Below the pieces are notes generated by a model. That model searched no databases and was not told the DNA's origin. It saw only the letters and a list, made by a program, of their open reading frames with translations. DNA of 64,000 bases, taken from NCBI RefSeq assembly GCF_009299835.1, contig NZ_VKCZ01000001.1, positions 462,612 to 526,611 of the forward strand, in the 5' to 3' direction. The stretch comes from Microlunatus speluncae (lineage in GTDB: Bacteria; Actinomycetota; Actinomycetes; Propionibacteriales; Propionibacteriaceae). Position 1 is the stretch's first letter. The number at the start of each line of letters is the position of its first letter. Below are positions 1 through 7,985 of this stretch, in pieces. The position numbers and the translations under genes are program-made.

Positions 1-266
1 GGATGAGAACGGTCTACTCCGAGCGCTGTCGAACATGGATGGTTTTGCTGGTTCCTGGTGGGTGACCGGCGGCACACCCGGGTCCGCCGGGAGTGGGAAC
101 GGGGCGATGCACTGGTTGCTGGGCCGGACACGATCGTGCTGGGCTCCGCGGACGATCCCGGGGAGGGCTGCGGTTGCGGCCGGCGGTCGCGATCGTCCGT
201 CGCCGAGACGTCACTTCTGCACCGACACGCCGCAAAACCCGTGCACTAGTGCCGGGTGGGCGGATT
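1..266. other. No recognisable gene at left edge
   Basis: Short open frames exist on both strands here, but none has a recognisable domain, ribosome binding site or sensible codon pattern. Nothing else is identified. The region lies downstream of the CPBP-like gene, which ends at 267. Confidence 0.5.
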
Positions 267-1100
267 TTAGTAGATGAAGATCGGGAGCCAGTCGGGGTTG
301 TGGGCGTGGACCAGGACGAACCACAGCACGCAGTCGAAGATCAGGTGCGTGCAGACGACGTAGGGGAGTGACCTGGTCCGCTTGAAGATGTAGCCCTGGA
401 CCAGGGTGAACGGGATGGTGAGCAGCGGCCCCCAGCTCTGATAGCCCAGCTCCCACAGGAACGACACGAAGATGATGCACTGCAGAATGTTGGCCTGCCA
501 CATCGGGAAATGGCGCCGGAACAGGGCGAACGCGGTGCAGATGAAGAACAGTTCGTCCCACAGGCCGACGGCGTTCACGGCGACGCCGAGTCTGATCATT
601 TCGCTCGGCTCGTGCACCGCCGGCCAGTTCAGGTAGGTGCCGGAGTTGATGAAGTAGAAGGGCAGGATCAGCCAGGCCAGCGCGACGACGATGACCAGGT
701 ACCAACGCTCCAGCCGGGTCCAGCGCCGACCGGTGTTGACCGGGAACCGGATCACATGGCGCTTCAGGATGAACCGGTCGATCAGGTACGGCGCACTCGC
801 GGCGAAGGCGAGCACGCCACCCATCCGGAGGAAGTTGAACCAGCCGATGTCGGCCTCGAGCGAGATCAGGCCGATCGGGGCCAGCCCGATCCCGATCAGC
901 AGCAGGCTCTTCCCCAGATCCCGGTCCAGCACGAACGCAAGGCCGATGCTGACCGCCAGCACGAGATAACCGGACAGTTGGTGTTGGAAACCGAACAACA
1001 GCACCGCGGAGGCGGAAACGCCCGCGGCCGGGATCAATCCCCACGAGAACGGCGGCGGGGTCGGGGACTCGGCCTCGACCGTCTCTTCGGCCGTCGTCAT
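267..1100 (-). CDS. CPBP-family-like multi-pass membrane protein
   Basis: The 277-residue product has a short acidic/proline N-terminus and about seven hydrophobic segments. Its C-terminal half resembles the CPBP (Abi/CAAX-protease-like) fold: WDELFF near residue 171, FVSFLWELG near 201 and HLIFD near 242 correspond in order and spacing to the family's EExxxR, FxxxH and HxxxD motifs. The first glutamate of motif 1 is an aspartate and its arginine is not obvious, so protease activity is doubtful. The ATG at 1100 is chosen because upstream sequence in this frame has no membrane-protein character. The next gene (1224) is divergent. Families of this type are often tied to peptide maturation or bacteriocin immunity, but nothing nearby shows which role applies. 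Confidence 0.7.
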   Translation of the reverse strand: MTTAEETVEAESPTPPPFSWGLIPAAGVSASAVLLFGFQHQLSGYLVLAVSIGLAFVLDRDLGKSLLLIGIGLAPIGLISLEADIGWFNFLRMGGVLAFAASAPYLIDRFILKRHVIRFPVNTGRRWTRLERWYLVIVVALAWLILPFYFINSGTYLNWPAVHEPSEMIRLGVAVNAVGLWDELFFICTAFALFRRHFPMWQANILQCIIFVSFLWELGYQSWGPLLTIPFTLVQGYIFKRTRSLPYVVCTHLIFDCVLWFVLVHAHNPDWLPIFIY

Positions 1101-1223
1101 CGGTACAGCATGCCATCTTTGTCCTGGATCGACGGAGTTTGGGGTTTCGGACAGGGTTTGGGTTGAGCCCGGAGTTGAGTACGGTGAGCGCGTCGGGATT
1201 GCGGGATCCACGGAAGGCCCATC

Positions 1224-2189
1224 ATGGATACGTATACAGAACTTCGGCTCGGTGACCTCGGCCGGCTGTCTCCGCGGGTGGCCGTCGAGCCGTCCGCCTC
1301 CCTGATCTCGGTTGTGGCCGACCTGCTCGGCGGGCCGGCCCAGGGCATTCCCGCGCACTGCCGGGCGAAGCTGTTGCCGGCCGAGCTCGCCACCGACCGG
1401 GCCCGTGCCGCGCAGCTCTTCGGGTCGCCGCTGGTGGCCATCCCGGATTGCCTCTCGCCGATGCCGTACCCGGGGGAGCCGTCCGGCCGGAGCTTCCTGG
1501 ACCGGACCGCCGACGTCGACCGGCACACCCTGCTGGCCGAACTGGAGGCCGACCTGGCCGGCGAGCCGGTGCCCGAGGCGTTGCGCCCGGTGATCGACCG
1601 GCCGGGCACCTTCCTGGCCGGATTCTCCCGGGTCGCCGCCCACGCCTGGGAGTTCGTCGAGGCGGTCTGGCGGCGTCGCCGGCGCCGGCTGAGCCGGGAG
1701 GTGGTACGGATCGGCACCGCGGCCGTGACCGGCACGCTCGGCGCCGGACTGTCGCTGCTGGGGCCGCGGATCCGGCTGGTCGGCAGCTCGCTGCTGCTGC
1801 CCGACCCGCGCGGCGAGGTGATCGACCTGGCCGGCCGCACGTTGGTGCTGGTGCCGCTGATCTCCGGCGGCACCGCCTCGCTGCTCAACGTCGACCAGGA
1901 CGATCACGTCTGGATCGGCTATCCGCTGCGGGAGTGCGGCACCACCCACCCCGCGGAGTCACCGGCCGACCTGATCCTGGGCGAGGCCCGGACGCAGATC
2001 CTGCGCGGCGCCGACGGCTACCTGACGATGAGCGAGGTCGCCGCCCTGATCGGCAGCACCGGCGGCAGCGCCACGTACCACTGCAAGCAGCTCGAGTCGG
2101 CCGGACTGATCAGCCGGCACCGGGTGGGCGGCTCGGTCCGCGTCCACCGCACCCTGCGCGGCGAGGAGATCCTCGACCTGCTGCACTGA
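1224..2189 (+). CDS. Winged-helix (ArsR-like) transcriptional regulator
   Basis: This 321-residue soluble protein has an unusual long N-terminal part (about residues 1-260) and a C-terminal winged helix (about 262-321). In the helix-turn-helix, segments such as MSEVAALIGSTGGSATYHC and LESAGLISRHRVGGSVRVHR follow the ArsR pattern of helix-turn-helix then beta wing. This layout, with the DNA-binding domain last, matches actinobacterial ArsR-like regulators carrying a DUF5937-type N-terminal domain, though that domain name is from memory. The ATG at 1224 lies 124 bp from the divergent CPBP-like gene, so it may regulate that gene or itself. The ligand is unknown. Confidence 0.7.
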   Translation: MDTYTELRLGDLGRLSPRVAVEPSASLISVVADLLGGPAQGIPAHCRAKLLPAELATDRARAAQLFGSPLVAIPDCLSPMPYPGEPSGRSFLDRTADVDRHTLLAELEADLAGEPVPEALRPVIDRPGTFLAGFSRVAAHAWEFVEAVWRRRRRRLSREVVRIGTAAVTGTLGAGLSLLGPRIRLVGSSLLLPDPRGEVIDLAGRTLVLVPLISGGTASLLNVDQDDHVWIGYPLRECGTTHPAESPADLILGEARTQILRGADGYLTMSEVAALIGSTGGSATYHCKQLESAGLISRHRVGGSVRVHRTLRGEEILDLLH

Positions 2190-2204
2190 GCCGTACGACG
2201 GCGG

Positions 2205-4247
2205 TCAGACGGTCAGGTCGACCTTGGCGAGCTTGCGACCGGCCAGGGTCCAGGCGGTCATGGTCGAGCCGATGAACCCCAGTTGCGGGTAGGTGTACCA
2301 GGACCGGCCGAGGTTCTGATTGCGCAGGGTTGCGGTGGTGAGCCCGGGCCCGAGCCGATACAGATGGACGTCGTCGTTGGCTTCGGCGTTCACGGCGGCG
2401 AAGATGTGACCGCCCTGTCGGACGACCTCCCCGTAGCCGGGCAGCATCCGGACCCAGTTGCCGTTGGCGTCCTTGGACGATCCGGCCACCCGCTTGCCCT
2501 GGGCCAGATCCCAGGCGAACCAGTAGCCGGCGGGCACCTTGTAGACGCCGTAGACGAGTCCGTCGAGGTGGGCGATGCTCATCAGGGCGGTGCCCTCGCC
2601 GAGCGGGGTGAAGGTCTGCAGGGTCTGCAGCGTGGCGAGGTCGAGCACCCGGATCTGGGCGCCGGCGGCCCCGTCCGGCACCGTCTCCGCGCCGGCGGAC
2701 CGGTCGCCGGCGATGAAGATCTTGCCGGCGTCGAGGTCGACCGAGACGACCGCCTGCCCGGGCAACAGGCCGGTCAGCACCTGCAGGCTGTCGGCGACGG
2801 ACGGCTTGATCACCGCGAGGGCTCCGTCGGCGACGCCGAGGTTGGGTTTGGTCGCGATGAAGACGCGGCCGGTGGCGGCGTCGACCTCGAGGTCCATCGG
2901 GCGGTACTGACCGTTCAGGATGCGGCCCAGGCTCCGCTGGTCCCCGGTCGTGCGGTCGATGGCCCGCAGTTCGGTGGACGGGTAGATGGCGGCAACGAGG
3001 TCGTTGCCGCACACGCCGACGGCCTTGGCCTCGCCGGAGATCGGATAGCGCACCGCCGTGCTGCTGGACACGTTGTGCATGGTGATCGCGTTCCGCCCAC
3101 CGACCCAGGCGACGCTGCCGCTCGACGAGGCACAGATCGAGTGCACGAGTTCGCCGCCGGCGGCCTGCGGTGCGAGCTCGATCAGGTTGCGTTCCGTGTA
3201 CGCCCCGGTGGCCAGGACCAGGTCCCAGACGAGCCCGTCCTCGGTGCAGCCGACCAGCAGTCCGGGTCCGGCGATCCCGATGCCGGCGTGGCGCAGCGTG
3301 GAGGTGGTGTCGGCCAGGTGCTCGTACGAGGTCGAGCCGTCGGGCAGCCGGTAGATCGCCCCGTCGATGCTGGCGACGTAGAGGGCGGCGGTGGCCGGGT
3401 CGTGGCAGAGCTGGTTCAGCACGGCCGGGGCGGTGATCGACTCCACGCCGCTGCCGTCGTGGTTCAGCCGGACGACGTCGCGGCCGCTGAGGGCGTACAC
3501 CTTCGCGGCGCTCAGGGCAACGCCGTTGTAGCCGGTGACGGTGACGCCGGGCGGCTTCGGAATCCGGTGCAGCTCGGTCCAGCCGCCGCCGCTGCGGGCC
3601 CGACGGACCAGCACTCCGTCCCGGGTGGTGGCCACGTACACATGGGTGGCGTCGACCGCGAGCCAGCGGGCGAAGCGCGACGTCGCCGCGGGCACGGCCT
3701 GCCCGAGGGAGGTCACCGCGCCGGTGCTCGGGTTGTACTCCCGGACCACCGCTCCGGCGTTGGGGTCGTAGATCCCTACGTAGACCTTGCCGTCGGGCGC
3801 GACGTCCAGGGTGAACGGCAGGTTGCCGATCGTGTTGGCCACCCGGGTGAAGGCCTGGGTGCCGGGGTTCCAGCGATACAGGTCGCCGTCCGGGTAGGTG
3901 GCCACGTGCACGAGTGAGCCGTCGGGCGACGGCCCCACCCCGTAGGCGCCGTCGATCGCGGTGCCGTTCGCGCCGGCCGCCGGGAGGAAGGACACGTTGC
4001 TGACCTGGCGCGCGGCGAAGTCGTACCGGAGCAGGCGGACCGGGGCGAGGCCCCGGGTGGTCAGGTAGCCGATGCCGTCGTGGACGCCGAAGCCGGAGAG
4101 CTCACAGGACAGCGAGGCGTCGCCGTACACGGTCGGGGTGGCGGCCTGCGCGCTGGGGACGGCGGTGCCGCCGACCGCCACAGCGGCCAGGGAGGCGGCG
4201 CCGAATTGCAGGACTCGACGACGCCGGAGCGGAAAGGACGGTGACAC
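2205..4247 (-). CDS. Tat-exported beta-propeller repeat protein
   Basis: A 680-residue protein starting with a twin-arginine signal: RRRRVLQFG at residues 8-16, then a hydrophobic stretch and an AQAA cleavage region near 35. The rest is a long series of beta-propeller-like blades, with repeating segments such as YGVGPSPDGSLVHVATYPDG, LDVAPDGKVYVGIYDP and LAVDATHVYVATTRDG. No catalytic residues or lipobox are visible. It is probably a secreted binding or scaffold protein, possibly related to the similar lipoprotein at 9674-11035. It converges with the regulator ending at 2189, leaving only 15 bp, and is divergent from the small secreted protein at 4475 across a 227-bp promoter region. Confidence 0.75.
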   Translation of the reverse strand: MSPSFPLRRRRVLQFGAASLAAVAVGGTAVPSAQAATPTVYGDASLSCELSGFGVHDGIGYLTTRGLAPVRLLRYDFAARQVSNVSFLPAAGANGTAIDGAYGVGPSPDGSLVHVATYPDGDLYRWNPGTQAFTRVANTIGNLPFTLDVAPDGKVYVGIYDPNAGAVVREYNPSTGAVTSLGQAVPAATSRFARWLAVDATHVYVATTRDGVLVRRARSGGGWTELHRIPKPPGVTVTGYNGVALSAAKVYALSGRDVVRLNHDGSGVESITAPAVLNQLCHDPATAALYVASIDGAIYRLPDGSTSYEHLADTTSTLRHAGIGIAGPGLLVGCTEDGLVWDLVLATGAYTERNLIELAPQAAGGELVHSICASSSGSVAWVGGRNAITMHNVSSSTAVRYPISGEAKAVGVCGNDLVAAIYPSTELRAIDRTTGDQRSLGRILNGQYRPMDLEVDAATGRVFIATKPNLGVADGALAVIKPSVADSLQVLTGLLPGQAVVSVDLDAGKIFIAGDRSAGAETVPDGAAGAQIRVLDLATLQTLQTFTPLGEGTALMSIAHLDGLVYGVYKVPAGYWFAWDLAQGKRVAGSSKDANGNWVRMLPGYGEVVRQGGHIFAAVNAEANDDVHLYRLGPGLTTATLRNQNLGRSWYTYPQLGFIGSTMTAWTLAGRKLAKVDLTV

Positions 4248-4474
4248 GGGGTTCCTCCCGACGCGAGGCGAATTTGCGCGGAGCGGCGCATTACGGACGA
4301 CCTTCGCTCACATTCAGGCACTGCCACAAGAGGCATCTCACTGCACCCGATCGCCGGCAAGCGCGGAAACGATTTCAAACTTCTTTCAAAGCGTTGTGAC
4401 CGCCCAGCACCGGCCCGGACAGTGAAGGCATCCGGGACCGATCCCGAGTCCCGGACCCTGGACGAGGAGGAACT

Positions 4475-4957
4475 GTGGGATCCCAACGCACGCTTCGACG
4501 CACCGGACGACTACCCCTGCTGGCCGCACTGCTCGGTGTGGTGCTGGCGGTGCTGCTGCCGCTGACGGCGTCGGCCGACAGCGCCATCGACGAGGACAAG
4601 AGGGTCGCCGGCCGGGATTACGGCGTGGCCGGCCCCGACGGCTACTGGCAGACCTGCACCCAGATCGCGACCTGGGAGCTGAAAGGCACGCTCTGCATCG
4701 ACGCCTCCGGTACGGCGAACGGCCAGGGGGTGATCGGCGTCGGTTGGTGGCAGACCAGCGCGGCGAACAAGGCGATCAATCTGTGCTGGGGCAACAACCA
4801 GAGCGGCTACCACTGCAAGACCGCCGGCGTCACCGGCGGCGGTGACAGTGCCTCGCACACCTGGCCGACCTGGATGGGCCGGGGCTGCAACGTGCACCCG
4901 ATCATTCAGGTCAACAACGTCACCAACGCGCACGGCAACCCGCTGTGCATCGCCTGA
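4475..4957 (+). CDS. Small secreted protein of unknown function (cysteine-containing)
   Basis: The 160-residue product starts at a GTG preceded by a strong GAGGAGG ribosome binding site (4464-4470). It has a Sec signal: basic RTLRRTGR, a leucine-rich core and an SADS cleavage region near residue 35. The mature part (about 125 residues) contains GRDYGVAGPDG, several cysteines (QTCTQ, GTLCID, NLCWG, YHCKT, GCNVH, LCIA) that could form disulfides, and many Trp/Gly residues. No family is recognised. It is the first of three tandem secreted proteins; GRDY also appears early in the third, suggesting related roles. The next start codon lies 5 bp after its stop. Confidence 0.75.
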   Translation: MGSQRTLRRTGRLPLLAALLGVVLAVLLPLTASADSAIDEDKRVAGRDYGVAGPDGYWQTCTQIATWELKGTLCIDASGTANGQGVIGVGWWQTSAANKAINLCWGNNQSGYHCKTAGVTGGGDSASHTWPTWMGRGCNVHPIIQVNNVTNAHGNPLCIA

Positions 4958-4962
4958 CGCCG

Positions 4963-5283
4963 ATGATCACGGTGAACCGGCGACTGCGGCGGGCTGCCGC
5001 CCTGGTGATCATGACCGTGCTGATGATCACCGGCGGCGGTTCGGCCACCGCCACCGCCGCAACCGAACCGGCCAGGGCGGAGTACTACACCTGCTTCGTC
5101 AAGACGGTCGGCGTGCCGTTCTACAACAAGCCCTACCCGTCCGGCGGTGAGATCAAGGGCTGGGTGACCCAGGGCCAGGGCTTCGACGTGTTCGCCGAGG
5201 ATTTCGGCGGCCACTGGCGCGGCGGCAACCTGTGGGGCGGCCCCAGCGGGGTCTGGATCCACGCCAACTATCTCGCTTGTTGA
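4963..5283 (+). CDS. Small secreted SH3-like protein
   Basis: The 106-residue product has a Sec signal (basic VNRRLRRAA, hydrophobic core, TATAATEPA cleavage region near 33) and a mature domain of about 70 residues. Segments such as VPFYNKPYPSGGEIKGWVTQ, FGGHWRGG and GVWIHANYLAC suggest an SH3-like barrel of the kind seen in secreted actinobacterial proteins. The two cysteines (YTCFV and the terminal YLAC) could form one disulfide. The ATG at 4963 is preferred over 4945, which lies inside the previous gene. The very short spacing argues for co-transcription with 4475-4957. Confidence 0.7.
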   Translation: MITVNRRLRRAAALVIMTVLMITGGGSATATAATEPARAEYYTCFVKTVGVPFYNKPYPSGGEIKGWVTQGQGFDVFAEDFGGHWRGGNLWGGPSGVWIHANYLAC

Positions 5284-5302
5284 TCAAGCTAGGCAGAAAG
5301 GA

Positions 5303-5647
5303 ATGATCATGATCAAACAGAGACTCAGGTCCGGTCTGGTGATCGGTGCCCTGGTGCTGACCGGCTGGCTCACCGCCGGGGCTGCCACGACGGCAGCCGC
5401 CGCGGGGGAGGAGCCGGCGGGTCGCGACTACTCGGTCACCGCGCCGGACCAGGAATGCATCTACAAGGTGCTGCAGGCGACCCTGATCGAGTGGGACGGC
5501 GGCGGCAGCACCTGGCTGCAGCCGGGCGCCGAGTTACACGGGCCCAACGACCTGGGCCCGATCAACGTCTACTCCTACGCCCACGCCCGCCGCGGCTGGG
5601 TCTACCGCGACTACTTCAACCTCCAAATAGTCGGCTGCGACCCCTAA
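5303..5647 (+). CDS. Small secreted SH3-like protein, third of the tandem set
   Basis: This 114-residue protein has a GAAAGGA ribosome binding site just before its ATG. A Sec signal runs to about residue 34 (LVLTGWLTAGAATTAAAA). The mature part opens with EEPAGRDYSVTAPDQECIYK, echoing the GRDYGVAGPDG of the first protein in the set. It ends with RRGWVYRDYFNLQIVGC, a pattern like the C-terminal strand of SH3-like domains and parallel to GVWIHANYLAC of its neighbour. It probably arose by duplication. Its stop is followed directly by a large inverted repeat that can end transcription toward zur. Confidence 0.7.
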   Translation: MIMIKQRLRSGLVIGALVLTGWLTAGAATTAAAAGEEPAGRDYSVTAPDQECIYKVLQATLIEWDGGGSTWLQPGAELHGPNDLGPINVYSYAHARRGWVYRDYFNLQIVGCDP

Positions 5648-5707
5648 CCCCCGACTTGTCAGACTCTCACCATGCCCTGGCGTGGTGAGAGTCTGACAAC
5701 TCGGGGG
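5648..5707. terminator. Bidirectional terminator / TTGTCAGA palindrome copy 1
   Basis: Two 25-bp arms (5648-5672 and 5683-5707) pair with one mismatch around a 10-bp loop. The repeat lies between the convergent ends of the secreted-protein operon (5647) and zur (5714). The arm contains CGACTTGTCAGA, which recurs in palindromes at 28155, 33258 and 38198, so it belongs to a dispersed family and is not just a local terminator. Confidence 0.75.
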
Positions 5708-5713
5708 GTTGGG

Positions 5714-6115
5714 TCAGTGGTCGGCGCAGGTGCCGAAGATCTCCAGGTCGTGGCTGACCTCGCGGAAGCCGTTCTCCTCGGCGATCCGGGTGGCCCAGCG
5801 TTCGACGGCGGGGCCGGTCACCTCGACCGTTCGACCGCAGACCCGGCAGACCAGGTGATGGTGGTGGCCGGTGGAGCAGCGCCGGTACGCCATCTCGCCC
5901 TCACCGGTCCGCAGCGCGTCCACCTCGCTCGCCTCGGCCATCGACTGCAGCGTCCGGTAGACCGTGGTCAGGCCGATCCGGTCGCCCTGCTGACGGAGCA
6001 GGTCGTGGATCTGCTGCGCGGTCCGGAACTCGTCCAGATCCGACAGGATGGCGTGTACGGAGGCCCGCTGCCGGGTCCGGCGTTGCGGCGTCGTCGTCAC
6101 CTTCGGGTCGACCAT
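5714..6115 (-). CDS. zur: Zinc uptake regulator, Fur family
   Basis: A 133-residue Fur-family protein. The N-terminal winged helix (about 10-85) contains FRTAQQIHDLL and GLTTVYRTLQSMAEA. The metal-binding half has RRCSTGHHHHLVCRVCGRTV, the typical HHHH-LVC-CG zinc site. The context, directly after znuB, identifies it as Zur, which represses zinc uptake when zinc-loaded. The ATG at 6115 is preferred; upstream in-frame sequence is a Thr/Ser-rich readout of the znuB tail. One oddity: the C-terminus is EIFGTCADH, with histidine where actinobacterial Zur proteins usually have the second cysteine of a CxxC structural site (family pattern from memory). The gap to znuB is 19 bp. Confidence 0.93.
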   Translation of the reverse strand: MVDPKVTTTPQRRTRQRASVHAILSDLDEFRTAQQIHDLLRQQGDRIGLTTVYRTLQSMAEASEVDALRTGEGEMAYRRCSTGHHHHLVCRVCGRTVEVTGPAVERWATRIAEENGFREVSHDLEIFGTCADH

Positions 6116-6134
6116 GGCCGGCTCCCTCGCCTGC

Positions 6135-7136
6135 TCAGTGCTCGTCGTAGTGGTCCGCGTGCTGGGCGTGTCGGTGCCCGTCGTGGACGTAGTCGATGTG
6201 GTCGCCGTGGCGGACCGGTTGGTGGCCACAGGTGTCGCTGTGCTGGTGCGGATGGTCCGGCGCCGGCTCGTGCGGCGTCGGCTGGTCGAGTTCCTCGCTC
6301 AGTTCCGGTAGCACGGGGAGCACTCTACGACGACGGGTGAAGAGAATCGAGAAAGGCCAACTGAGCGCGAACACGACGATGGCCAGCACCACGATCATCG
6401 CGCCAGGGGGAGTGTCGGCATAGAACGAGGCCGTAGCACCGCCGACGGCGACGACGACGCCGATCACGATCGCGCCCACCAGACCGGCCCCGAAACCGCG
6501 GGTGAGGTTCTGGGCGGCGGCCACCGGGATCACCATCAGCGCGCTGACCAACAGCAATCCGACCGTCCGCATCGCCAGGGCGACGGTGATCGCCGCGACC
6601 ACGACGATGATCAGGTTGTAGAGCCGGACCTTGAGGCCCTGCACCCGGGCGAACTCCTCGTCGGCACAGACCGTGAACAGTTGCGGCGCCAGCCCGAGGG
6701 TCGGCACCAGCACCAACACGGTCAGGATCCCGACCATGATCAGATCCTCGGCGGTGACGCTGGTCAGCGAGCCGAACAGATACTGCGACAGGGCGCCGGC
6801 GCCGCCACCGGCGATGCCCGACATCAGCACACCCGCGGCCAGGCCGCCGTAGAACAAGATCGCCAATCCGACGTCGCCGGTGGCCTTGCCCTGCTGGCGG
6901 AGCAGCTCGACGATCACCGCGCCGGCGACACAGACCACGACCGCGATCGGGATCGGCGCCTGACCGGTCAGCAACGCGAGGCCGACGCCGGCGATCGCCA
7001 CGTGGCCGAGGCCGTCGCCGAGCAGGCTGAGCCGGCGCTGCACCACATAGCTGCCGATGGCCGGCGCCATCAGGCCGGTCAGCAGCGCGGCGATCAACGC
7101 CCGCTGCATGAACGGGAACTGCAGGATCTCGATCAT
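6135..7136 (-). CDS. znuB: Zinc ABC transporter permease with His-rich C-terminal tail
   Basis: A 333-residue permease of the ABC-3 family. About eight hydrophobic segments follow the start MIEILQFPFMQRALIAALL; LLGDGLGHVAIAGVGLALL near residue 40 is the conserved region of this family. After the last membrane segment the protein carries a roughly 50-residue cytoplasmic tail with many histidines (for example HPHQHSDTCGHQ and HDGHRHAQHADHYDEH), longer than in typical ZnuB and likely metal-binding. Its ATG overlaps the znuC stop by 4 bp (ATGA), so the two are translationally coupled. zur follows. Confidence 0.93.
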   Translation of the reverse strand: MIEILQFPFMQRALIAALLTGLMAPAIGSYVVQRRLSLLGDGLGHVAIAGVGLALLTGQAPIPIAVVVCVAGAVIVELLRQQGKATGDVGLAILFYGGLAAGVLMSGIAGGGAGALSQYLFGSLTSVTAEDLIMVGILTVLVLVPTLGLAPQLFTVCADEEFARVQGLKVRLYNLIIVVVAAITVALAMRTVGLLLVSALMVIPVAAAQNLTRGFGAGLVGAIVIGVVVAVGGATASFYADTPPGAMIVVLAIVVFALSWPFSILFTRRRRVLPVLPELSEELDQPTPHEPAPDHPHQHSDTCGHQPVRHGDHIDYVHDGHRHAQHADHYDEH

Positions 7137-7960
7137 GAAGCGCCGTTTCGTCGGAGCAGGTCGGGGCGGTCGATCATGGCCGGGCCGATCAGGCCGGGCT
7201 CGATCGCCGGCTCGTCGCACTCGTGACCGCCGGAGCGCAGGCCGGGGATGCCGGCCAGGCTGCCGTGGTGGGCGACGCGGCCCTGGTTGAGCACCACGGC
7301 CCGGTCGATCTGACCGGCCAGCGGCCCGATCTCGTGCAGCACGACCAAGATCGCGGTGCCGTTGTCGGTCAGCCGGTCCAGCACCGAGGCGAGCACTCGC
7401 TGGTGCTCCAGGTCGACGCCGGCGATCGGCTCGTCCAAGATCAACAACCGGGGCTGGGCGACCAGCGCCCGGGCGATCAGCACCCGCTGCTGCTGGCCGC
7501 CGGACAGCCAGGAGATCGGATCGCCGGCCCGCTCGGCCATCCCGACGGTCTGCAGCGCTTCGGTCACGGCCTGGCGCTGCTGCCGGCCCGCGGGCAGGAT
7601 CGGGATCCGCCGGGCCAGTCGGCCGGCCGCGACGACCTCGCGGACCGTCGCCGCGCTGGTGCCGACCGGGGTCCGCTGCGGCACGTACCCGATCCGCTGC
7701 CAGTCCCGGAACAGCCGGATCGGCCGCCCGAAGAGCGTGATCATTCCGCGCTGGTACGGCAGCAGGCCGACCAGGGACCGGACCAGGGTGGACTTGCCGG
7801 AGCCGTTGCCGCCGAGCAGCGCGACCGTCTCGCCGGCCTCGACCGACATGGTGATGCCGCGCAGCACCGGCAGCCCGCCCAGCTCGACGGACAGGTCGGT
7901 CGCGGCCAGGACGGTTGCGGCGTCGGGCTCCGGGTTCACCGACCCTGGATTCACAGACAC
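7133..7960 (-). CDS. znuC: Zinc ABC transporter ATP-binding protein
   Basis: This 275-residue ABC ATPase has Walker A GGNGSGKST (about 50-58), the signature LSGGQQQR (about 157), Walker B RLLILDEPIAGVD and the switch histidine in VVLHEI. It powers the ZnuB permease. It starts 25 bp downstream of znuA and overlaps znuB by 4 bp, so znuA-znuC-znuB-zur reads as one transcription unit. An N-terminal extension of about 20 residues precedes the domain. Confidence 0.93.
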   Translation of the reverse strand: MSVNPGSVNPEPDAATVLAATDLSVELGGLPVLRGITMSVEAGETVALLGGNGSGKSTLVRSLVGLLPYQRGMITLFGRPIRLFRDWQRIGYVPQRTPVGTSAATVREVVAAGRLARRIPILPAGRQQRQAVTEALQTVGMAERAGDPISWLSGGQQQRVLIARALVAQPRLLILDEPIAGVDLEHQRVLASVLDRLTDNGTAILVVLHEIGPLAGQIDRAVVLNQGRVAHHGSLAGIPGLRSGGHECDEPAIEPGLIGPAMIDRPDLLRRNGAS

Positions 7961-7985
7961 GGAGTGCTCACCGGCATCGGCGGGG

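Noticed and set aside
1..266. Possible short genes at the left edge
   Set aside because: Overlapping frames on both strands are of similar length and none has a domain, start signal or codon bias.
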